The notes beneath the pieces are model-generated. The model saw only the letters and a list, made by a program, of their open reading frames with translations. It had not been told where the DNA came from and ran no database searches. The translations under genes and the position numbers were made by a program. Below, in pieces: positions 1 through 5,816 of a stretch of 12,412 bases of DNA. Numbering within the stretch: position 1 is the first letter of the stretch; every line of letters starts with the position of its first letter. The stretch comes from JAXMAR01 sp046350295 (GTDB lineage: Bacteria > Planctomycetota > Planctomycetia > Gemmatales > Gemmataceae): NCBI GenBank assembly GCA_046350295.1, contig JAXMAR010000081.1:1-12412 (forward strand). Direction: 5' to 3'.

Positions 1-691
1 GTTGGCCGAGGGCGACGATCTCGCTATCGAGGTGGTGCGGCGCGAAGCCTTCAGCCATGTGCTCCGCCAGGGAACGGCGGTAGGTACGCATGCCGTCGAG
101 CTTCACGGGCCGACCATCGCCGCGATAGGGGGTCGCCGTGAAGAAGAGGAGTTGGCCGCCGCGTTCACGCCAGAGGGTCACGATCTGGGAGAGCCCGTCG
201 GCAGAGGCGTGGTGGGCTTCGTCGATGAAGAGGGCTTTACCGGTCAAGTTGGCGGGGAGATCGTCGGCTTCGATGCGATTCAGGGCGGCGTGGGTGCAGG
301 CCCAGGCATGGTCTTGCGGCAGCGGTTGCCGAAGATACTGCACAACACGCTTGACCGAGCCGAGATTTCCGCTTTCCCTCGCTGCCCGTATCAGGGACTT
401 GTGGACAGGCTTGTTCGGCACGTGGAGCGAGGGGACAGCGACACCATCGCGTTTCCGAAAGGCGACGGTGTCGTAGTCTCGCTTCACGAAGCCTTCTTCG
501 ATCTGTTCTTGCGGCGCGGCGATGAGCGCGTGGGTGAAATGCTTGCCGAGGCGCATGGCGATCAGGGTGACGATCTCGACCGTCTTGCCCGAGCCGGTCG
601 GCTGCTCGACGAGCACGTCGCCGGTCGCGCGGCAGACGTTGAAGACGAGTTTTTCCTGGTAGTCGCGTAGAGTTTTGGTGGCTCGGTCCAT
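1..691 (-). CDS. DEAH-box superfamily 2 helicase, N-terminal part (runs off left edge)
   Basis: Reading the minus strand from ATG at 691 gives 230 codons without a stop to the window edge. Visible SF2 helicase motifs in order: an N-terminal RDYQ (residues 9-12) like the nucleotide-sensing Q region, Walker A PTGSGKT (31-37), motif II FIDEAHH (155-161, the DEAH box) and motif III FFTATPYRGDG (183-193). This is the first RecA-like domain of an ATP-dependent translocase of the ResIII/DEAD family. RecA domain 2 and any nuclease or methylase partner lie outside the window. No Shine-Dalgarno precedes the ATG, and the frame stays open for some codons upstream, so a slightly longer N-terminus with a GTG start is possible. 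The gene could be a restriction-type or defence helicase or a housekeeping one; the fragment does not decide this. Confidence 0.9.
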   Translation of the reverse strand, partial: MDRATKTLRDYQEKLVFNVCRATGDVLVEQPTGSGKTVEIVTLIAMRLGKHFTHALIAAPQEQIEEGFVKRDYDTVAFRKRDGVAVPSLHVPNKPVHKSLIRAARESGNLGSVKRVVQYLRQPLPQDHAWACTHAALNRIEADDLPANLTGKALFIDEAHHASADGLSQIVTLWRERGGQLLFFTATPYRGDGRPVKLDGMRTYRRSLAEHMAEGFAPHHLDSEIVALGQ

Positions 692-724
692 GAATCGGTT
701 GGGGGCGTGCGAAAAGACAGATGT

Positions 725-736
725 CACCGTACGGTG
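725..736. promoter_or_regulatory. Perfect 12-bp palindrome, candidate operator
   Basis: The sequence CACCGTACGGTG is its own reverse complement. It lies 33 bp ahead of the helicase start codon and just after the possible -10 box, where a repressor would block transcription start. The protein that might bind it is not known. Confidence 0.35.
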
Positions 737-746
737 CGGGATTTGG

Positions 747-776
747 ATATTAGAGCAGAGGCGACGGGAGACGCAA
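747..776 (-). promoter_or_regulatory. Candidate sigma-70-type promoter for the helicase
   Basis: On the minus strand TTGCGT (776-771) is followed after 18 bases by TAATAT (752-747). Both hexamers match the sigma-70 consensus at four or five of six positions, and the A/T-rich -10 stands out in GC-rich DNA. Transcription would begin near 740, giving an untranslated leader of about 50 nt. Confidence 0.35.
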
Positions 777-937
777 AGGTTGGTTGTCGGCGGTCTTGAG
801 ATGGGGATGGATGCGACACCTCGTAGAAGTTCGCATACGTCATACGGCGCCTGGAGGCCGGGGCCAGGCGCGAGCGGGCCAGAAGGGGCGCTTCGAGCAA
901 TGGAGGTGGAATGAAGGCAAGGAGTTGCGCGGTCGCT

Positions 938-974
938 CCGTACTGGCCAACGGATTTTGAGTTGGCCAGTACGG
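938..974. terminator. 14-bp perfect inverted repeat downstream of the cytochrome gene
   Basis: CCGTACTGGCCAAC at 938-951 pairs perfectly with GTTGGCCAGTACGG at 961-974 around a 9-nt loop. It lies about 43 bp past the cytochrome stop and would form a very stable RNA hairpin. There is no T-run on either side, so a classic intrinsic terminator is not proven; an mRNA 3'-end stabiliser or a dispersed palindromic element is equally possible. Confidence 0.4.
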
Positions 975-996
975 GCGGTCGTTGTCGACACGGTCC

Positions 997-1020
997 GTCA
1001 GGCTGGAAAGCCTGACCTAC
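997..1020 (-). repeat. GTAG-headed palindrome (REP-like)
   Basis: On the minus strand GTAG is followed by an 8-bp stem GTCAGGCT, loop TTCC and stem AGCCTGAC, perfectly paired. A GTAG tetranucleotide directly before a short palindrome is the hallmark of REP sequences served by RAYT transposases. The TAG of the GTAG is the stop codon of the cytochrome gene. Confidence 0.5.
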
Positions 1021-2465
1021 AGCTGGCGCAGGAAGATCACCAGGTCGCGCTTCTCGTCCGTGGTCAGGCCAGTTTCCAGGATCAGGTTGAAGAACTCGAC
1101 GGTGTCCTCGAGCGTCAGGAGGCGGCCGTCGTGCAGGTAGGGCGGGTTCTCCTTGATGCCACGCAGGGCGAAGGTCTTGATGGGCCCTTGAGCGGTGGCC
1201 ATGAGGCCGTTGATCATCTGCGGTTCGTGGAAGCGCTCGACCTTGAGGTTGTGCATCGAGTTGTCGGTGTAGTAGGGCGCCGGATGGCAGATGGAGCACT
1301 TCGCCTTGCCGAAGAAGAGGGTTTGGCCGCGCATCTCCGGGCTATCCTTGGCGAACTTCTTCGGGTGGAGCTTGCCGTCGAGGCCGAGGTTGGGGGCGGG
1401 GGGGAAATCGAGGAGATCCTGGACCTCGGCCATGAAGTGGACCTGGGTGGAGCGGTCGAGGATGTTCATGCCCTTGGCCATGGCGGTGAGGGGGTCGCCG
1501 TCGAAGTAGGCGGCGAGCTGTTCGAACTGGGTGAAATCCTCGATCGACTTCATGGCCCGCTGCGAGCCGAAGATGCGCTGGACGTTGACGCCGCGCAGGC
1601 TCACCGTCTTGATGCGGCGGCGGTGCGACTGCGGCCGGATGTCGCCGACGAGGTGGGTGGCGCCGGAGGTGTGGCCGTTGACGTGGCAATCGAAGCAGGC
1701 CACGCCTTTCATGCCTTCGGGATGGGCGGCCTTGCGGTCGAAGGTGGCGTTGAACTGCTGCTGCGGGAACTGCGTGACCAGGAGGCGCATGCCTTCCAGG
1801 TCCTTGGCGTTGAGGATGCCCTGGAAGATCTCCTGGAAGTTTTCGACGGTGATGACCTTGCCCTGGGAAACGTCGCCGAGGTCGGGCCGGGTCGTCAGGA
1901 AGACGGCGGGTGGGAACTCGGGAAGGAAGTGCTCGGGCAAATCGAAGTCGAGGTCGAAGCGCTCCAGGCGCGGCAGCAGCTTGATCTCGTGCTGCGGGAA
2001 GACCATGCCGCCGACCTCGTGGTGTGGGTGCGGCAGCGGCAGGTAGCCCTTGGGGAACAGCTTCTTTTCCTTGATCTCCTCGGGCGAGAGCTTGGCCAGG
2101 TCCTCCCAGGTCGTGCCGGCGGGGAGCTTGGCGGTGGGGCCGACGGGGATCGGCTTGCCGCGCGTCATCTTCACCTTGTCGTCGACGTTGCGGGTCAGGT
2201 CGTAGCGTTCTTCGAGGAGCGCCTGCTGCCGGGCCATGACCTTCGCCTTGCCGGCCTTGTCCTTCGCCATCATGGCGGCGAAGCTCTCCTTGCCGATGAG
2301 GACCGGGGCAATCTGGTCGTAGCTGGTCTTGCCGACGGTACCCTTCGGCTTGCCTTTGGGCCCGCCCCCCGAGTCTGCGGGGGGAGCGGCCAGGTAGAGC
2401 AGCGCGCCGCAGCCGAAAAGGGCCGGGACCCAGAGCGGAAGGCGCTTGAGGCGGGACAGACGCAT
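1017..2465 (-). CDS. Exported di-heme cytochrome c, peroxidase/MauG-related
   Basis: The 482-residue product has an N-terminal hydrophobic segment (about residues 10-27), an uncleaved anchor or signal peptide, so it acts outside the cytoplasmic membrane. It has exactly two c-type haem sites, CFDCH (257-261) and CSICH (390-394). The C-terminal half (LRGIKENPPYLHDGRLLTLEDT, in two adjoining stretches from residue 434) resembles the second haem domain of bacterial cytochrome c peroxidases and MauG. Residues about 40-240 match no domain I recognise. The start at 2465 is favoured over further upstream starts because AGGAGG (2475-2480) sits 9 bases before it and the signal follows at once. Known relatives reduce peroxide or oxidise protein residues; the substrate here is unknown. 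It is divergent from the metallo-beta-lactamase-fold gene and shares a 223-235 bp upstream region with it. Its stop codon lies in a GTAG palindrome. Confidence 0.88.
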   Translation of the reverse strand: MRLSRLKRLPLWVPALFGCGALLYLAAPPADSGGGPKGKPKGTVGKTSYDQIAPVLIGKESFAAMMAKDKAGKAKVMARQQALLEERYDLTRNVDDKVKMTRGKPIPVGPTAKLPAGTTWEDLAKLSPEEIKEKKLFPKGYLPLPHPHHEVGGMVFPQHEIKLLPRLERFDLDFDLPEHFLPEFPPAVFLTTRPDLGDVSQGKVITVENFQEIFQGILNAKDLEGMRLLVTQFPQQQFNATFDRKAAHPEGMKGVACFDCHVNGHTSGATHLVGDIRPQSHRRRIKTVSLRGVNVQRIFGSQRAMKSIEDFTQFEQLAAYFDGDPLTAMAKGMNILDRSTQVHFMAEVQDLLDFPPAPNLGLDGKLHPKKFAKDSPEMRGQTLFFGKAKCSICHPAPYYTDNSMHNLKVERFHEPQMINGLMATAQGPIKTFALRGIKENPPYLHDGRLLTLEDTVEFFNLILETGLTTDEKRDLVIFLRQL

Positions 2466-2474
2466 GGGTGGTCT

Positions 2475-2480
2475 CCTCCT
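2475..2480 (-). promoter_or_regulatory. Shine-Dalgarno site fixing the cytochrome start
   Basis: Minus-strand AGGAGG ends 9 bases before ATG at 2465. It is a full anti-16S match and decides the start against the longer open frame that reaches to 2807. Confidence 0.75.
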
Positions 2481-2700
2481 GTTAGAGAGTCCGAACCTGA
2501 CACAACATGGGCTGTCGCGGAGAATCCGCGCGGGAAGCTGCGGGGATGGCGATTCGATGCGCGCGGGCGACGAAAGGGTTCGAGATTCTTGTCGGCATTT
2601 GCGAGCGAATTGAGTGGACGGGTCGGCTGCCTGGTCTTCTAATCGGAAACGTGGCCTATTTGGTCGTCTCCTCGAGAAAAACGTGGTCATGAGTCCAAGC

Positions 2701-4602
2701 ATGAAGCGCCTGCTCCTGTCGCTCCTCTGTATCGTCTCGCTCGCGACGTTCGCCTGGCTGAGCCGCGGGAACGACGACGGCGCCAAGGCCGCCTCCGCCT
2801 GGACCAAGATCGCCCCCGGCGTCTATCGCTCCCCGGGTCCCGTCGCCGGCTACGCGCTCGTCGACGGCGACGTCGCCCTGCTCATCGACGCTCCCACCGA
2901 CGGCGCCGGCCTCGACGCCCTCGGCGTCAAGAAGATCGAAGGCGTTCTCCTCACCCATTACCATCGCCCCTCCTGCGCCGCCGCGGCGCGGCTGCTTGAA
3001 AAGAAGGTTCCCGTCCGCGCCGCCAAGACCGCGGCGGAGTGGCTCACCCCGGAGAACGTCAAGAAATACTGGCAGGAATCGCTGCCGCTCCGCTCCTCGC
3101 GCACCGCCTACCTCGTCCTGCCGGAGGGACTGCCCGGCGTCGGTTGCTCGCTGGTCGACGGGCAGACGATCAACTGGCGCTCCTGGCGCATCGATGTCCT
3201 CGACACCCCCGGCCCGGCCCGCAGCCACCTCACCTTCCTGGCGCGGCGCGAGAAATACGGCCCGCTCTACGCCTTCTGCGGCGGCCTCTACACGGAGCCG
3301 GGGAAGCTCTGGGCGCCTTACACCACCGACTGGGACCACTGGACGGATGCCGGCCTCGCCCCCACCGCCACCTCGATCCGCAAGCTCGCGGCCCGCTATC
3401 CCGATGTCCTCCTGCCAGCACATGGGCGGGTGCTGGACCGAAAAGTGCAGGAAGCCCTGCGGCTCACGGCGGAGAACGTCGAGGAGGCGGGGTTCCTGAA
3501 GAGCTTCGAGCGTTACACCAAGCAGCGGCTTGGCGACGCGCCGCGCTACAAGTTCCTCGCCATCGAGCAGGCCGAGTCCAACGGCTCCAAGCCATGGTCG
3601 CAGGTGTCCGAGCATCTCTATCTCACGGGCAACACCTACGTCCTCGTCTCCAAGGACAACGCCTGCCTGCTCATCGATCCGTGGGCGAAGCGCAGCGTCG
3701 ACCAGTTCGAGCTGCTGAAGAAGGAAAAGAAGCTCGGACCGCTCGAAGTCGTCTGGTTCAGCCATGCCCATTACGATCACTACGACGGCATCTATGATTT
3801 GCCGGAGCGCAAGGACTACAAGGTATGGTCGCTCGACCTCGTTTCTCTGCCGCTCAAGGATCCGTTCCTGTTGCGGGCGCCGTTCCTCGATCCGCGACCG
3901 ATCGCATTTGACCAAACGCCGACTGACGGCGCCGAGCTGACGTGGCGCGAGTATCGCTTCCGCTTCCATCACTTTCCCGGTCAGAGCTACTACACGATGG
4001 CGGTCGAGGGGACGATCGACGGCAAGCGCTGCCTGTTCACGGCAGACAACTTCTTCCATCAAGACATGTTCAGCGGCACGGGTGGCTGGATGGGCCTCAA
4101 TCGCAGCTCGCCTGTTTACTATGCCCAGAGCGCGAAGAGAGTGCTGGACCTCGCCCCGGAATGGGTGCTGGCGGAGCACGGTGGGCCGTTCGAGTTCAAC
4201 GCGGAAGATTTCCGACGGCGCGTGCAATGGGGCGAGGAGACGGCGCGGGTGCTGGACGTCGTCTGCCTGAGCGGCAATCACCTGGCGGACTGGGACCCGA
4301 GCCGGGTGCATGTCGAGCCGGTGCTCCAGAAGGCAAAGCCGGGGGCGACCATCAAGGGGACGCTGGTGGCGAGCAACCGCGGCGCCAAGAAGGAGACTCT
4401 GGCGGTAACGCTGGAAGGCCGGGGCGTCGTGACGGATCAGACGTGGAAGCTGGAGGTAGGACGTGAGGCGGTGGAGCGGCGCGAGGTCGCCGTGACATTG
4501 CCGGCGACGCTGACGGCGGGGCGGCACGTGTTCGCGCTGCGGGTCGAGGCGGGGGGCGGGTTGGATGGCGGGGATGCGTTTTTTGTGGTGGAGGTGGAGT
4601 GA
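2701..4602 (+). CDS. Exported protein with tandem metallo-beta-lactamase folds, first one degenerate
   Basis: From ATG 2701 the 633-residue product opens with a signal peptide (MKRLLLSLLCIVSLATFAW); ATG 2689 would add four residues, and neither start has a clear ribosome site. Domain 1 (about 30-250) keeps the fold pattern and a late PAHG (His241), but the metal motif reads HYHRPSC (86-92), losing the Asp and last His of HxHxDH. Domain 2 (about 300-510) has an intact HAHYDH (355-360), Asp449 (FTADN) and His493 (AEHGG), but Gln428 sits where the third His normally is, in FPGQS. A C-terminal beta-rich stretch (about 530-633) resembles Ig-like NEW3-type domains. The likely role is a periplasmic or surface zinc hydrolase of unknown substrate, with the first fold structural or for dimerisation. 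The hydrolase gene follows after 73 bp on the same strand. Confidence 0.85.
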   Translation: MKRLLLSLLCIVSLATFAWLSRGNDDGAKAASAWTKIAPGVYRSPGPVAGYALVDGDVALLIDAPTDGAGLDALGVKKIEGVLLTHYHRPSCAAAARLLEKKVPVRAAKTAAEWLTPENVKKYWQESLPLRSSRTAYLVLPEGLPGVGCSLVDGQTINWRSWRIDVLDTPGPARSHLTFLARREKYGPLYAFCGGLYTEPGKLWAPYTTDWDHWTDAGLAPTATSIRKLAARYPDVLLPAHGRVLDRKVQEALRLTAENVEEAGFLKSFERYTKQRLGDAPRYKFLAIEQAESNGSKPWSQVSEHLYLTGNTYVLVSKDNACLLIDPWAKRSVDQFELLKKEKKLGPLEVVWFSHAHYDHYDGIYDLPERKDYKVWSLDLVSLPLKDPFLLRAPFLDPRPIAFDQTPTDGAELTWREYRFRFHHFPGQSYYTMAVEGTIDGKRCLFTADNFFHQDMFSGTGGWMGLNRSSPVYYAQSAKRVLDLAPEWVLAEHGGPFEFNAEDFRRRVQWGEETARVLDVVCLSGNHLADWDPSRVHVEPVLQKAKPGATIKGTLVASNRGAKKETLAVTLEGRGVVTDQTWKLEVGREAVERREVAVTLPATLTAGRHVFALRVEAGGGLDGGDAFFVVEVE

Positions 4603-4609
4603 CACACCA

Positions 4610-4633
4610 GCTTCGACGCGCAAGCGTCGAAGC
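4610..4633 (+). terminator. 10-bp stem with GCAA tetraloop after the metallo-beta-lactamase-fold gene
   Basis: GCTTCGACGC (4610-4619) and GCGTCGAAGC (4624-4633) pair perfectly around GCAA, a stable GNRA-type loop, starting 8 bases past the stop codon. There is no following T-run, so it may mark or protect the mRNA 3' end rather than stop RNA polymerase. It could also be a dispersed palindromic repeat like the other 3'-end hairpins here. Confidence 0.5.
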
Positions 4634-4675
4634 GACCCGCCTTGCATTTCCCGTCCCAAGCGTTATGACGCCGCC

Positions 4676-5461
4676 ATGTCCCGCTTCGCGGCTTGTCTCG
4701 TCCTTCTCCTCTCTGGCTGTCTTTCCCTGGAAAACCGCCTCGTCTATTTCCCCGCGCCGGCGCAGACCCCCGCGACGCCCCTGCCGGCGCCGCTGGCGGA
4801 TGTCGACCTTCGACTCGCGGACGGAACCGCCATTCATGCCCGCTGGTGTCCCCATCCCCACGCAAAATGCGTCATTCTCTATTGCCACGGCAACGCCGGC
4901 AACCTGGAGGGCCGGGGCGCTCTGGCGCATGAGATGTGGCGGCGGCTCGGCGCCTCGGTTCTGATGTTCGACTATCCCGGCTATGGCTGGAGCAAAGGGA
5001 CGCCGAGCGAGGCGGGATGTTACGCTGCGGCGCAGGCGGCGTATGACTGGCTCGTCGAGGAAATGGGGATCGCGCCGCGCGACATCGTTCTCGTCGGCGA
5101 GTCGCTGGGCGGAGGCGTCGCGGTGGAGCTGGCGAGCCGCAGCGAGCATCGCGCGCTGGTGCTCATCCGCACCTTCACCTCGCTCCCCGACGTGGCCTCG
5201 TCCCTGTATCCGTGGCTGCCGGTCCATGCCTGGATGAGCAATCGCTTCGATAGTCTGGCTCGGCTCAAGAAGTGTCGACGGCCCATCTTCATCGCCCAGG
5301 CGGACAAGGACGCGATCATGCCGTTCGCGCATGGCGAGCGTTTGAAGGACGCGTGCCGGGGCCCGAGCGCGTTCATGGTCCTCGAAGGCCTGGGGCACAA
5401 CGATCCTCTTCCCGTCGCCTTCTTCGAGCGGCTGGGATCGTTTCTCGAGGCGAATCCTTGA
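4676..5461 (+). CDS. Lipoprotein alpha/beta hydrolase, BEM46/ABHD-like
   Basis: The 261-residue product begins with a lipoprotein signal: a hydrophobic run and lipobox LSGC, with Cys15 as the likely lipidated residue, so it should be anchored in a membrane facing the periplasm. The alpha/beta-hydrolase core is complete. HGNAGN (about 70-75) gives the oxyanion region, GESLGG carries the nucleophile Ser143, DAIMP gives Asp212 and GLGHND gives His241. The YFP block after the signal, DYPGYGWSKG and the overall length match the BEM46-like serine hydrolases (YfhR relatives). ATG 4676 is chosen because it places the lipobox correctly; a longer open frame begins inside the upstream gene. Substrates in this family are mostly unknown, probably small esters or lipids. 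It could be cotranscribed with the preceding gene, though a stable hairpin separates them. Confidence 0.88.
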   Translation: MSRFAACLVLLLSGCLSLENRLVYFPAPAQTPATPLPAPLADVDLRLADGTAIHARWCPHPHAKCVILYCHGNAGNLEGRGALAHEMWRRLGASVLMFDYPGYGWSKGTPSEAGCYAAAQAAYDWLVEEMGIAPRDIVLVGESLGGGVAVELASRSEHRALVLIRTFTSLPDVASSLYPWLPVHAWMSNRFDSLARLKKCRRPIFIAQADKDAIMPFAHGERLKDACRGPSAFMVLEGLGHNDPLPVAFFERLGSFLEANP

Positions 5462-5501
5462 ACGCATCCCTTGGCGGCTCGGCGGAAGCGCTGCCAGGTT
5501 A

Positions 5502-5545
5502 TTTCAGAACGTGAGGCAGGCGGCCTGCCCCACGCGTTTCTGAAA
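5502..5545. terminator. Long imperfect hairpin downstream of the hydrolase gene
   Basis: The left arm TTTCAGAA, CGTGA, GGCAGG pairs with the right arm CCTGCC, CCACG, CG, TTTCTGAAA around a CGG loop, giving roughly 18 base pairs with one mismatch and a small bulge. It starts 41 bp past the hydrolase stop. No T-run follows, so it may be a factor-dependent terminator, a processing site or a mobile palindrome. Confidence 0.45.
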
Positions 5546-5667
5546 CCGCGTCCTGCGTCTTCTGACGCCGCATTCGTGAGAAGTGTCGACAACGAAGCTA
5601 CCTCTTCGTCCCGCTGCGCGCCATGATGAAGGATTGGGGCGCGGGCGGCGCCCGGCACGCTATCGCT

Positions 5668-5721
5668 CCGGCCAAACGGTGTAAACGGCAGAAGAGCGTG
5701 CCGGCCAAACGGCGGAAACGG
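5668..5721 (+). repeat. Duplicated 21-bp element with four AAACGG hexamers
   Basis: Copies at 5668-5688 and 5701-5721 match at 19 of 21 positions and begin 33 bp apart, about three DNA turns. Each copy contains AAACGG twice, 9 bp apart, so the hexamer occurs at 5674, 5683, 5707 and 5716. The position 96-149 bp before the kinase start fits a cooperative transcription-factor site. The protein that binds is not known. Confidence 0.5.
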
Positions 5722-5816
5722 AGAGGCCGGGGCTGGACGCGGACGCTAAGCTGGCGGGAAGGGAACCGGCGAAGCGATGGGTCGAGCGAACGACAAATGG
5801 GCGCACGGGGCTGCCG

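Larger units (their letters stand above)
692..1016. other. Intergenic region, 325 bp, rich in palindromes, no gene seen
   Basis: Between the helicase start and the cytochrome stop, both on the minus strand, I see no convincing coding sequence. It holds a candidate helicase promoter, a 12-bp palindrome, an 8-bp stem (847-854 with 864-871, 9-nt loop), a 14-bp stem (938-974) and a GTAG-headed palindrome at the cytochrome stop codon. Confidence 0.6.
5462..5816. other. Intergenic region, 355 bp, hairpin and tandem repeat upstream of the kinase
   Basis: I see no coding sequence between the hydrolase stop and the kinase start. It contains a long imperfect hairpin (5502-5545), a small 6-bp stem (ACGAAG 5592-5597 with CTTCGT 5604-5609) and two near-identical 21-bp elements (5668-5721). 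The kinase promoter should be here, but no convincing -35/-10 or -24/-12 pair can be picked out. Confidence 0.55.

Noticed and set aside
675..914. Possible small plus-strand gene in the helicase upstream region
   Set aside because: It starts inside the antisense of the helicase, has no ribosome site and no recognisable features; it crosses the probable helicase promoter.
2516..2530. Small palindrome CGCGGA, GAA, TCCGCG in the divergent cytochrome/metallo-beta-lactamase-fold region
   Set aside because: A 6-bp stem in GC-rich DNA is expected by chance and there is no promoter pair next to it to support an operator.
957..2642. Very long plus-strand open frame opposite the cytochrome gene
   Set aside because: It is antisense to a gene with two haem motifs and a ribosome site; its translation is low-complexity Leu/Val/Asp/Glu/Gly-rich as expected from GC-rich codons read in reverse.
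2656..4659. Long minus-strand open frame opposite the tandem metallo-beta-lactamase-fold gene
   Set aside because: No recognisable domain, Arg-rich antisense composition, and the opposite strand has conserved metal motifs and a signal peptide.
5652..5667. Possible sigma-54 promoter (GGCACG followed by GCT) ahead of the kinase
   Set aside because: The GG to GC spacing is one base short of the strict GG-N10-GC rule and the -12 box is poor.
5668..5721. Tandem 21-bp repeats as a CRISPR array
   Set aside because: Only two copies, a 12-bp spacer and no cas genes; a regulatory site is far more likely.
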